Positions 1 to 6,780 of a stretch of DNA of 10,789 nucleotides are shown piece after piece (within the stretch, counting starts at the first letter, position 1; the number at the start of each line of letters is the position of its first letter). This stretch comes from JBCBKZ01 sp039026975 (GTDB taxonomy: Bacteria > Bacteroidota > Bacteroidia > J057). Position numbers and translations under genes: made by a program. Below the pieces are notes generated by a model, which saw only the letters and a list, made by a program, of their open reading frames with translations, was not told the DNA's origin and did not search any database. Location of the stretch: NCBI GenBank assembly GCA_039026975.1, contig JBCCLI010000217.1, positions 1-10,789 of the forward strand, written 5' to 3'.

Positions 1-24
1 AGACTCCCCTTTCACTCGCCTTTC

Positions 25-159
25 CTAATAGCTTTTTATCATTAGACAAAAGAACCCCATTATCCTTTGGGCCAGGACAAGATAGTAACTGCCATAGTCT
101 GACTGTTGGATGGTACAAGCCATCTTCAGGCTTTCTTCACTCAGTAAGGAGATCACCAT
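25..159 (-). CDS. Possible small protein (44 aa), unrecognised
   Basis: This reading frame starts with ATG directly after the stop codon of the upstream ATPase gene and runs 44 codons to TAG. The last codons of the ATPase gene form a strong Shine-Dalgarno (AGGGAGGAG, about 5 bases before the ATG). That is unusual in this window, where most genes lack one, and it suggests real translation or coupling. The product begins MVISLLSEESLKMACT. I recognise no domain; the second half is mildly hydrophobic. A different minus-strand frame is open from position 136 to the window edge without an ATG. The region could therefore hold the start of another gene or a frameshifted remnant. Existence as a gene is uncertain. 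Confidence 0.3.
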   Translation of the reverse strand: MVISLLSEESLKMACTIQQSDYGSYYLVLAQRIMGFFCLMIKSY

Positions 160-921
160 CTACTCCTCCCTATGAGCCATCACCTCCAGCATGCGGCGCG
201 CATCTGTAGAGAGATTAGCTACCATTTGGAGAACTTCAGGATGTTCCATCTCTTTGGCAAAATCAGTTATGGAGCTGTGTTGCAGCATGTGGCCATCTTT
301 TAAGAAAATGATTTCCTCTGCTATATCTAAAGCATCAAAAAGATCATGGGTCACAAACATCATAGTAGTACCCATTTCCTTAACTATGCCGCGTATCTCC
401 TGACGGAGGGACGACTTCAAGCCCACATCTAAATTGCTGAAAGGCTCATCCAGTAGCAGTAATTCAGGTTGTACGGCCAGCGTACGGGCTAAGGCTACCC
501 GCTGCTCTTGCCCCCCACTAAGCTGGGAAGGGTACGCCTGTGCATATTCCTCCATCTTGATGAGGGATAGCATCTTGTTTACGGTTTCCTTCTTATAGCT
601 CTTCAAACCAAAAGAAATATTCTGGGACACAGTCAGATGGGGAAAAAGGGCAAAGTCCTGGAAGACATATCCTACATTTCTCTCCTGAGGAGGAAGGACC
701 ATGCTATCATCACTCACCACTTCTCCCTTTATGCTTACCCTTCCCTCATTAGGGCGTTCTAAGCCTGCAATCAACCTAAAAAGGGTAGTCTTTCCACTCC
801 CACTTTCTCCTACCACAGCACATATACCGCCGGCCTCCACTTGAAAACGGCAATTTGACAGGGCAAACTTCTTCCCATCATATGACTTGGAAAGGCCCTC
901 AATGGCTAACATGCTTTTCAT
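160..921 (-). CDS. fbpC: Ferric-iron type ABC transporter ATP-binding protein
   Basis: Cytoplasmic ATPase expected to power iron import with the permease and binding protein encoded just upstream. Counting from the GTG at 924, it shows Walker A GESGSGKT (39-46), a Q-loop VFQDFALFP (87-95), the signature LSGGQEQR (135-142), Walker B LLLLDEP (155-161), a D-loop SNLD and the H-loop His in FVTHD. These are canonical for the FbpC/PotA/CysA importer class. The frame is open from GTG 924; I chose the adjacent ATG at 921, and a third start at 912 is also plausible because family members often begin MLxIxxLSKSY. The gene overlaps the permease 3' end, which supports coupling. At about 253 residues it is roughly 100 shorter than typical FbpC/PotA. 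It ends soon after the nucleotide-binding domain, so the usual C-terminal regulatory (TOBE-like) region is missing. Iron as substrate is inferred from the neighbours. Confidence 0.9.
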   Translation of the reverse strand: MKSMLAIEGLSKSYDGKKFALSNCRFQVEAGGICAVVGESGSGKTTLFRLIAGLERPNEGRVSIKGEVVSDDSMVLPPQERNVGYVFQDFALFPHLTVSQNISFGLKSYKKETVNKMLSLIKMEEYAQAYPSQLSGGQEQRVALARTLAVQPELLLLDEPFSNLDVGLKSSLRQEIRGIVKEMGTTMMFVTHDLFDALDIAEEIIFLKDGHMLQHSSITDFAKEMEHPEVLQMVANLSTDARRMLEVMAHREE

Positions 922-2563
922 CACTGGCTTTGGTAGGTAATAATTGTTTATCTCCGAAATTCAGCACAATCATAAGAAGAGAAATGACCCCAATCAACAC
1001 CAAAGCAGGTAAAGCGGCTTCTGACACCCGCTCATCATCAGCATATTCATAGGCTTTTACAGCCAGGGTTTGGAGATTATAAGGCTTAAGAATGAGCGTA
1101 AGGGGAAGTTCCTTCAATATATCAATGAATACCAGTAAAAAAGCGCTCAGCAGGGTATTACGCAATAAGGGCAACTCCACTGTTAGCAAAGTCTTCAATT
1201 TTCCTATCCCCAGTAAATAGGAAGACTCTGACAGGTACTTCCCTAGCTTAAGGCTATTGGCTTCCAAAGGGTTAAAAGCCACAGCAAGGAAGCGAAATAC
1301 ATAGGCATAGATGAGGATCACACTGCTCCCATAAAATAGAAATCCAATTTTCAGGTAAAGGGCATCCGCAAAAAAATCTATGATAGTCTGACTGCTTCTG
1401 ATGATCCCAATTCCGATAATAGCCCCCGGAATAACATACCCTATAACAGCTACTTTTTTGAAGAGGTGAATCCCTTTTAAATGGTTCCAGGAGGAGAAAT
1501 AGGTAATGGCAATGGCAGCTACCACCACACAGGCAGCAGCTATCAAGGCAACCCCAAAACTCTGTGCCGCAATCCAAAATAGCTGGAGGGTAAACATACT
1601 CTCAAAGGTGAGGTAGGCCCAGTATATAAGCTGAGTGATGGGAAGAATAAGCCCAAACACCAGGGGAATAGCTACTATCCCCAGGTACAGCCCTTGTTTA
1701 CCTAAAGGGAGGGGCTTTCGCTTAGCCTGAGATGCTGATGACTGGCTAAGTCTGAGGGTGAAGGACCTTTTTCCCCTCCACAATATGAGTAACCCATTGA
1801 TCAGAAAAACCATCAGAACTAGTAAAGCCGATAAATAGACCGCTGATTGTAAGTCCTCTAAGGCTGTCCAAGTCCTGAAAATACCAGTAGTAAAGGTATT
1901 AATCCCATAGTATTTGGCGGCCCCATAGTCATTTAGAACCTCCATGAAGACCAGGAATAATCCTCCAATGATAGCAGGGGTAGCCATGGGAAGAACTACT
2001 GAGAAGAAATACTTCCGGTTAGAGGCACCGAGCAGGTAGGAGGTTTCACGGATGTTAGTGGGAAAGCTTTTAAATACAGCTCTGGCACAACTGTACACGT
2101 AGGGAAAGAGGGAACAACTCAGCACCCAAATCAAGCCCCAAATATTCATCATCTCTATCTTTTGGATAGGGATACCCACAGACTGTAACAGAGCCATGAG
2201 GGAGCCGCCATTTCCTAATAAGCCCACGTAGGCATAGGCAGCTATGTAGGAGGGAATAGCTAAAGGGAGAAAAAGAAGCCACTCTATAATTCTCCTAAAA
2301 CGGAACTCGTAGGTACACACTATCCAGGCAGCAGAGGTACCAAAGAGAAAAGTCAGGATTCCCGTCCCTACCAACAGGAGTAAAGAGTTTTTCAGATAGT
2401 CCCATAGGAAGTAGGTGGTAATATGTTGCCACATTTCTCCTGTTCCATAGAATAAATATACTATGATGGCTAAAACAGGTATGGCTATAAATAGACCAAT
2501 GGCCATTGTAAACAATGACCATTGGTTAATATCTCTTATAAAATGCCTTATCTTAGTTTGCAT
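899..2563 (-). CDS. fbpB: Ferric-iron type ABC transporter permease (two fused domains)
   Basis: Inner-membrane channel subunit of 554 residues with about twelve hydrophobic segments arranged as two permease domains in one chain, as in FbpB/SfuB. Each half has a cytoplasmic coupling loop: around residues 172-198 (RETSYLLGAS, then VVLPMATPAI) and around 445-469 (SESSYLLGIG, then VELPLLRN). The segment at 208-231 (EVLNDYGAAKYYG ... TTGIFRTW) and the one at 481-511 (DILKELPLTLIL ... AYEYADDER) are highly characteristic of iron permeases. A charged linker at about 263-290 separates the halves. The start ATG lies inside the last codons of the binding protein gene, an 11-base overlap, and the 3' end overlaps the ATPase gene, so the three are read as one operon. 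The family is secure; the exact metal is inferred. Confidence 0.93.
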   Translation of the reverse strand: MQTKIRHFIRDINQWSLFTMAIGLFIAIPVLAIIVYLFYGTGEMWQHITTYFLWDYLKNSLLLLVGTGILTFLFGTSAAWIVCTYEFRFRRIIEWLLFLPLAIPSYIAAYAYVGLLGNGGSLMALLQSVGIPIQKIEMMNIWGLIWVLSCSLFPYVYSCARAVFKSFPTNIRETSYLLGASNRKYFFSVVLPMATPAIIGGLFLVFMEVLNDYGAAKYYGINTFTTGIFRTWTALEDLQSAVYLSALLVLMVFLINGLLILWRGKRSFTLRLSQSSASQAKRKPLPLGKQGLYLGIVAIPLVFGLILPITQLIYWAYLTFESMFTLQLFWIAAQSFGVALIAAACVVVAAIAITYFSSWNHLKGIHLFKKVAVIGYVIPGAIIGIGIIRSSQTIIDFFADALYLKIGFLFYGSSVILIYAYVFRFLAVAFNPLEANSLKLGKYLSESSYLLGIGKLKTLLTVELPLLRNTLLSAFLLVFIDILKELPLTLILKPYNLQTLAVKAYEYADDERVSEAALPALVLIGVISLLMIVLNFGDKQLLPTKASDEKHVSH

Positions 2564-3602
2564 CGGGTCCGTTATCCCAGGCTACCTCATCAAAGGTGAT
2601 AACCGCTTCTTTGTTTAATTCTCCTAATTTAGTCAAAGGTAGGTTATCTTCCTTAAAAGCGCCCCAAGATTCTAGTAATTCTGCTGAAGAAGCACTAGGG
2701 TTTACTGGATATTCAAAGTTAGCCTCTGCAAAAGTCTTTTGCACTTCCTCACTCACCAGATACTCTATGAATTTGATGGCATCTTCCTTATGTGGAGCAT
2801 ATTTAGCTACGCCTATTCCACTTATGTTCACATGTGTACCTCTATCATCCTGGTTAGGGAAAAATACACTTACCGCATTTCCCGCTGCTGACTCTAGTGA
2901 ATCTTCTGAGGTGATGAGCCTTCCCAGATAATACGTATTTATGATGGCTAGGTCTCCTTCACCTGCTAGAATGGCCTTTACCTGATCCCTATCATTTCCT
3001 TTAGGGGAACGTGCCATATTCTGGGTCACAGCACCTGCCCACTCTTTGGCAGCATCTTCTCCATCATTAGCAATAATAGAAGCCAGGAGAGACTGATTAT
3101 AAATATTGCCTGAAGCACGAATCAGAATTTTTCCTTTCCACTTAGGGTCAGCCAGAGCCTCATATGTAGACAGCTCTTCTGGATCTACATCATTCTTATC
3201 ATATACTATTACCCTGGCTCTCTTGGTTAATCCGAACCACTGGTTATCGGTATCACGTAAATGGGCAGGAATAGTTTGCTCTAGCACTTCTGACTCAGCA
3301 GACTGTAAAAGGCCCTTACTTTTAGCGCGGACTAACCTTCCAGCATCCACAGTAATGAGTAGATCAGCAGGAGACTGATCTCCCTCACTCTCCATTTTCT
3401 GGATAAGTTCATCAGCATTGGCTTTTACTACATTTACTTTTATGCCTGTCTCTTCCTCAAACTTGGAGAAAATAGCCTGGTCAGTATCGTAATGACGATG
3501 CGTGTAAAGGGTTATCTCTTTTTCTTCCTGTTCAGCTGGGGTGTTGTTAGCACAGGAAGCTAACAATAGGATGAAAACTACAGTTAATAATCGGTTTATC
3601 AT
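2553..3602 (-). CDS. fbpA: Ferric-iron binding lipoprotein of the ABC transporter
   Basis: Extracytoplasmic solute-binding protein of 349 residues, FbpA/FutA class. The N-terminus is a lipoprotein signal with lipobox LLLASC, so Cys17 should be lipidated and anchor the protein in a membrane. Family signatures follow: YTHRHYDTD (33-41), WFGLTKRARVIVYDK (122-136), ARSPKGNDRDQV (197-208) and NTYYLGRL (222-229). In the known family, a Tyr in the first segment and the Tyr pair (here 224-225) help bind Fe(III). It is the first gene of the transporter operon and overlaps the permease start. The region upstream contains two AT-rich dyads that could be metal-responsive operators. A related metal or anion-bound iron cannot be excluded from sequence alone. 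Confidence 0.92.
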   Translation of the reverse strand: MINRLLTVVFILLLASCANNTPAEQEEKEITLYTHRHYDTDQAIFSKFEEETGIKVNVVKANADELIQKMESEGDQSPADLLITVDAGRLVRAKSKGLLQSAESEVLEQTIPAHLRDTDNQWFGLTKRARVIVYDKNDVDPEELSTYEALADPKWKGKILIRASGNIYNQSLLASIIANDGEDAAKEWAGAVTQNMARSPKGNDRDQVKAILAGEGDLAIINTYYLGRLITSEDSLESAAGNAVSVFFPNQDDRGTHVNISGIGVAKYAPHKEDAIKFIEYLVSEEVQKTFAEANFEYPVNPSASSAELLESWGAFKEDNLPLTKLGELNKEAVITFDEVAWDNGPDAN

Positions 3603-3645
3603 TTGGGCTAATATTAGGTGTATTTGAATGATAAATTTACTTATA

Positions 3646-3674
3646 TAGATTTATTCTAAATAGTATTACTAGTT
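3646..3674 (-). promoter_or_regulatory. Candidate operator dyads upstream of the iron transporter operon
   Basis: Two inverted repeats lie next to each other in the AT-rich leader, about 45-70 bases before the binding protein ATG. One is TAGA-N5-TCTA (3646-3658). The other is a perfect TAGTA-T-TACTA dyad (3661-3671), with a further matching AA/TT pair outside (3658-3659 and 3673-3674). Neither matches the classical Fur box closely; the first faintly resembles a DtxR-family half-site arrangement. Position before an iron importer makes regulatory use plausible, but AT-rich sequence produces such dyads by chance. Confidence 0.3.
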
Positions 3675-3759
3675 TTTAAACCCCCACCCAATATCATTTG
3701 TTGGAAAATAACGCTAAAGAATTCTCCAGAGAGCCATCAAGCCATTTCTTCCTTCAATA

Positions 3760-4680
3760 TCAGCCCAATGTATCAATCAGCTTATTTGTCATGAGGTCTT
3801 CCACTTTTAGTGGGTAAGCTTCTAATGTATGGTCATAAATCCACTGTAAAAACCTATCCACCATATCTTCTTCCATTCTGCCCCAGCCTTCTTCCTGCCC
3901 AAAGGCGGGCTGAGAAAGTGTTAGGGCTTTCAAAAGATCTATTTGCTGATCTTTTTCTGGTAAATGGGGCCGGAGAATAGCCACTGAGGTATCAGGTTCT
4001 TGAACTGCAAAAAGAAATCCCTGCCTACAAGCAAAAAGAAACTTACTGAATACATCTTCTCTAGCAAGTATCTTCCTTTCACTTCCAGCCATCATAGGAG
4101 AATAAGCATAGGGTATCCCAAAATCCTTCATTTTGAAATATCTGAGAGGAGAATTACCTGATGCTGCCTCTACGCCCTCCCAATTCGTAAAAATCCAGGT
4201 AGCATCCACCTGCCCATTTAATACCGTATCCCAGATTCCCAGCTTTTCTGGATAAACGATCTGGATATCCCCCTTACCGCCATCATTACGGATCATCTGC
4301 TGCACGATTTTATCCTCATATCTAGCATGGTAAGAGGCATAAGATTTCCCGTCAAGATCCTTAGGAGAATAGATGGCACTATCAGCTTTCACCACTATGG
4401 CACTCAAGTCCTCCTGAAAAATAGTAGCGATTCCCAAGAGATCGAAGGGGTTAGCTTTTGTACGGTAGCTAATCACACTCTCTGTAGGGCAAAGGGCCAG
4501 ATCAGCCTGCCCTAATTCCACTTTTTTGGCAGGTGTCAGTGCGTAGTTATCCATTGAGGGATCTGTAATGGTGACTGCCAGTCCCAGATCCTGGAAAAAG
4601 CCTTTTTCCTGAGCAATGAAAAAGCCAATGTGGTTAATGTTAGGGGTCCAGTCTAAGGCAAGGCTAAGTTTTTCCATCAT
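3760..4680 (-). CDS. Thi5/NMT1-family (ThiY-like) substrate-binding fold protein, predicted cytoplasmic
   Basis: 306-residue protein of the Thi5/NMT1 periplasmic-binding-protein fold (PF09084 type). The N-terminal LALDWTPNINHIGFFIAQEK (7-26) followed by GFFQDLGL is the hallmark segment. GQADLALCPTESVISYR (57-73) and the central KLGIWDTVLNGQVDATWIF are also typical. Relatives are ThiY, which binds a formylaminopyrimidine for thiamin salvage, and yeast Thi5, which makes the thiamin pyrimidine. There is no signal peptide. Upstream of the MM start the frame runs through 22 sense codons to a TAG at 4747-4749 with no ATG, GTG or TTG, so a missed leader is unlikely. By my alignment the Lys62 and His66 used by yeast Thi5 correspond to Cys64 and Ser68, and the Cys-rich CCCFC motif is absent, so Thi5 chemistry is not supported. 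No permease, ATPase or thiamin gene is adjacent. It lies between the DNPH1 and iron transporter genes on the same strand. Substrate and role are unknown. Confidence 0.8.
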   Translation of the reverse strand: MMEKLSLALDWTPNINHIGFFIAQEKGFFQDLGLAVTITDPSMDNYALTPAKKVELGQADLALCPTESVISYRTKANPFDLLGIATIFQEDLSAIVVKADSAIYSPKDLDGKSYASYHARYEDKIVQQMIRNDGGKGDIQIVYPEKLGIWDTVLNGQVDATWIFTNWEGVEAASGNSPLRYFKMKDFGIPYAYSPMMAGSERKILAREDVFSKFLFACRQGFLFAVQEPDTSVAILRPHLPEKDQQIDLLKALTLSQPAFGQEEGWGRMEEDMVDRFLQWIYDHTLEAYPLKVEDLMTNKLIDTLG

Positions 4681-4729
4681 AAAATGTCTAGTGTACCCCA
4701 GAATAAGAGATTTATGGGAAAAACTGTTT

Positions 4730-4747
4730 GGGATTCTCAGAAATCCC
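4730..4747 (-). terminator. Weak hairpin after the DNPH1-like gene
   Basis: A 6-bp stem (GGGATT/AATCCC) with a 6-base loop, 43 bases past the DNPH1 stop and 50 bases before the next gene. A run of five T lies about 6 bases beyond the stem on the minus strand, so it is a poor intrinsic terminator. The loop contains CTGAGA, but no other TPP riboswitch element is visible. Confidence 0.25.
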
Positions 4748-4790
4748 TAGCTCCCTGCCATCGAACAAGCTGAGTATGTAACTGCTAGGA

Positions 4791-5216
4791 TTAGCCAGCA
4801 GCGCGGAGTCCGTGGAAGAATTTCTGTACTATGCTCTCTACTTCAGAAAAGGTTCTATACGTACTGACGGTAAACCCCTCACAACCCATGATCATAGCTG
4901 ATAATCGTTTTCCTTCTTGGGGTCTGTACAGACAAAGAACTGGCATTTTCCCCTCAGCTTTTCCTAGCTCATAGCCCACCCCTAGGCTAGGGGTAGTGAC
5001 TTCTGCTACTAGTACATCTGCAGAAGATAACCAGTTCATGTCTCGTTCATAGATATACTGGTCTGAGGGGCCATCCTCTCCCTCTGAAGTTAAGGAAGGA
5101 TCTGCTACGTGCTCAGTTAAGACTGTCCCGTACGCTTCAAGCAGCTTAATGATTTGTAGGTATAGATCTTTATCCTGACGGCCTCCACGAATAGAACCTG
5201 CGAAGTAGATATTCAT
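4791..5216 (-). CDS. 2'-deoxynucleoside 5'-phosphate N-hydrolase, DNPH1/Rcl type
   Basis: Small (141 aa) cytosolic enzyme of the nucleoside 2-deoxyribosyltransferase superfamily. It closely resembles mammalian DNPH1/Rcl, which cleaves the N-glycosidic bond of deoxynucleoside monophosphates, including the modified hydroxymethyl-dUMP. Visible signatures: the phosphate-binding FAGSIRGGR (5-13), LTEHVADP (33-40), ERDMNWLSSADVLVAEVT (57-74), PSLGVGYELG (76-85) with the expected catalytic Glu83, and LSAMI (105-109). The length fits the family. A TTG two codons upstream opens the frame, but ATG at 5216 matches where family members begin and I use it. The start codon lies only 4 bases from the end of the T-run of a strong hairpin that follows tRNA-Ser, so this gene may be read from terminator read-through or its own promoter. 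Role inferred: nucleotide pool cleaning or salvage. Confidence 0.88.
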   Translation of the reverse strand: MNIYFAGSIRGGRQDKDLYLQIIKLLEAYGTVLTEHVADPSLTSEGEDGPSDQYIYERDMNWLSSADVLVAEVTTPSLGVGYELGKAEGKMPVLCLYRPQEGKRLSAMIMGCEGFTVSTYRTFSEVESIVQKFFHGLRAAG

Positions 5217-5220
5217 TATC

Positions 5221-5258
5221 AAAAATCCCTAATTAGTCTCTGTTCAACTAATTAGGGA
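5221..5258 (-). terminator. Intrinsic terminator after tRNA-Ser, abutting the next start codon
   Basis: On the minus strand a perfect 11-bp stem (TCCCTAATTAG at 5258-5248 with CTAATTAGGGA at 5236-5226) encloses an 11-base loop and is followed at once by TTTTT (5225-5221). It begins 9 bases after the tRNA 3' end. The DNPH1 ATG follows 4 bases after the T-run, so the same element covers the leader of that gene. Confidence 0.75.
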
Positions 5259-5267
5259 GCTATTCAG

Positions 5268-5352
5268 CGGAGACGGAGGGATTCGAACCCCCGGTACCTC
5301 GCGGTACAATGGTTTTCAAGACCACCGCATTCGACCACTCTGCCACGTCTCC
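5268..5352 (-). tRNA. tRNA-Ser (anticodon UGA)
   Basis: An 85-base class II tRNA. The 7-bp acceptor stem GGAGACG/CGTCTCC closes perfectly, with G as discriminator. The D-arm region has GCAGAGTGGTCGAATGC, and the anticodon loop CTTGAAA gives anticodon TGA (positions 5318-5316). The long variable arm is TACCGCGAGGTA, and the T-arm contains GGGGGTTCGAATCCCTC. The long variable arm and the anticodon agree on serine (UCN codons). CCA is not encoded. Confidence 0.96.
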
Positions 5353-5356
5353 GGGA

Positions 5357-5386
5357 TGAAATTACAACGCTTTTCTTGATTGGCAA
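5357..5386 (-). promoter_or_regulatory. Promoter of tRNA-Ser, Bacteroidota type
   Basis: On the minus strand TTG (5386-5384) is followed after exactly 19 bases by TAATTTCA (5364-5357), close to the Bacteroidota -33 TTG / -7 TAnnTTTG arrangement. The -7 box ends 4 bases before the mature tRNA 5' end, leaving almost no leader. Spacing and position fit; the last two bases of the -7 box deviate. Confidence 0.5.
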
Positions 5387-5448
5387 GGGGTGAATGAAGT
5401 TTTTCTCACATTAAGACTATCTTTTCAGTCTCTTAGTCTTGGATAAGC

Positions 5449-6705
5449 TTATTGCTTAAGCAGCTTAAAAGCCCTGGATTTTCCTTGTTTATCTGAGACT
5501 AAGGCCCAGTAAACCCCTATGGGCCAGTTGAGGGTAGACAGCTCTGCCTTAGCCTGTGTCAGAGAAATATCCATCTGACCCATGACCTGCCCTATGCTAT
5601 TGATCACCCTGATTTCTTTTACTTGAGAATTTCTCCACCTAATGGTTAGCTTATCCTGAACAGGGTTTTGGACATAAATGCTAGCTTGAGAGATCTGATC
5701 TGATATACTGGTACTGAGGATAGGAAGCCCTAATTCTATAGTAACCGGCAGATGATCAGAAAACTGCTTGAGGGCTGCACAAACAGTGGTAGAGACGGGG
5801 CCATCACTACTACATCTGAGTTCTCTGTCATAGCTATCTCCTCCATTCCCAAACACCTCATAGGAACCTTCCTGATAGAATACGCCACGGGATTCTCTTC
5901 TTATAGCATTGGATAAAAGAATTATGTCAAATCTGTCATCTAACCCTCCTGCTACCCCACAGTCAGGGCTAACCGTACGAGGAGATTGGGTATGTACCAG
6001 GGTGTGGGTAGGGCCATTCCAGTTGTTCTCCTTTCCTGCAGGATCATAGAAGTCTATTTCCTGGTCAGTCTGTTTGACCAGGTTTTGAAAGGCGGCTTCA
6101 CTGGCACTGGAAAAATTAAAATCTCCACTTAAGATCACGTGCCGTCCCCTCCCCTTTCTATCCATCCAGTCAATGATATTAGTGGTGGCTTGAGACCGTT
6201 GGGCCCGATCCGAGCTGCTATCACTGGCTTTCAAGTGCCCCACTATGAAGTACAGAAATAACGTATCTCTCGTGCCTACACTTTCTCTATCAAAGAGGGT
6301 ATACACATTCACATCTCTGGGGCTAGCTTCTATTACTTCTACTCCTACATACCCCAACTTATCCCTTCTGTAAAAGATATTATTGACAAATATGCCACCT
6401 GCTTCATTTGTCAATTCTCCATATTCTATTTGATCTGTATAAGTAAATCCGAGTTCTCTCACTCTGTTAGAGAAGGCCTCTGAAGGTAGGATTTCATTGA
6501 CAGTCATAACATCAGGCCGTGATGCTTCCAGGATGGTACTTAGCCAGCCATCTTTTTGAGTGAAGGTAGGTCCACAGTCCTGATCTCCATACCTAAGGAG
6601 ATTATAGTGCATGATCTTCAGGCTTCTCTGAGCCTGGAGCTGAGAGGGGATACTACATACTAACAGCAAAAAAGTGTTTGCGAGAATGAGCAGAAATCTA
6701 TGCAT
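5449..6705 (-). CDS. Secreted endonuclease/exonuclease/phosphatase-fold protein with T9SS sorting domain
   Basis: 418 residues. The signal peptide covers about residues 1-25 (hydrophobic LLILANTFLLLV, cleavage near QAQ). The catalytic EEP domain occupies about 29-327 with the family metal and active-site motifs: Asn35 in HYNLL, Glu71 in VNEI, His157 in GHLK, Asp195 and Asn197 in GDFN, DRFD at 257-260, and the SDHLPV at 316-321 whose Asp-His is the final signature. A C-terminal domain of about 75 residues (343-418) reads IYVQNPVQDKLTI ... IRVINSIGQVMG ... LNWPIGVYWALV ... KLLK, the type A sorting signal of Bacteroidota type IX secretion. The protein should therefore cross both membranes and be released or surface-attached. 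The substrate (DNA, RNA, phosphoester or lipid) cannot be told from sequence. It lies 75 bases downstream of the NlpC/P60 gene on the same strand and may be co-transcribed with it. Confidence 0.88.
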   Translation of the reverse strand: MHRFLLILANTFLLLVCSIPSQLQAQRSLKIMHYNLLRYGDQDCGPTFTQKDGWLSTILEASRPDVMTVNEILPSEAFSNRVRELGFTYTDQIEYGELTNEAGGIFVNNIFYRRDKLGYVGVEVIEASPRDVNVYTLFDRESVGTRDTLFLYFIVGHLKASDSSSDRAQRSQATTNIIDWMDRKGRGRHVILSGDFNFSSASEAAFQNLVKQTDQEIDFYDPAGKENNWNGPTHTLVHTQSPRTVSPDCGVAGGLDDRFDIILLSNAIRRESRGVFYQEGSYEVFGNGGDSYDRELRCSSDGPVSTTVCAALKQFSDHLPVTIELGLPILSTSISDQISQASIYVQNPVQDKLTIRWRNSQVKEIRVINSIGQVMGQMDISLTQAKAELSTLNWPIGVYWALVSDKQGKSRAFKLLKQ

Positions 6706-6780
6706 GTATTGTTGAGGTTTAAGCTTACGTCAAGGGTGAATAGAAGACCATGATGTGAAGTAACCACTAATTTTTGATCT

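Noticed and set aside
1..118. Alternative minus-strand frame with a TTG at 118, open to the window edge
   Set aside because: It has no ATG, no Shine-Dalgarno at the TTG and no recognisable motif, and only about 39 codons are visible.
2596..2931. 111-codon open frame on the plus strand inside the binding protein gene
   Set aside because: It lies wholly antisense to a gene with clear family motifs, and its translation is low-complexity and unlike any protein I know.
4681..4790. Possible TPP riboswitch before the Thi5-fold gene, because CTGAGA occurs in a hairpin loop
   Set aside because: Only the CTGAGA hexamer is present. The other conserved THI-box segments and arms are not visible, and CTGAGA is in the loop of an unrelated stem.
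5217..5236. Bacteroidota promoter for the DNPH1-like gene inside the hairpin (GATTTTTG as -7 box)
   Set aside because: The nearest TTG is 17 rather than about 19 bases away, and the first base of the box mismatches; the T-run is better explained by the terminator.
5413..5440. Inverted repeat AAGACTA/TAGTCTT after the EEP gene as its terminator
   Set aside because: The loop is 14 bases and no T-run follows on the minus strand, so I do not call it a terminator.
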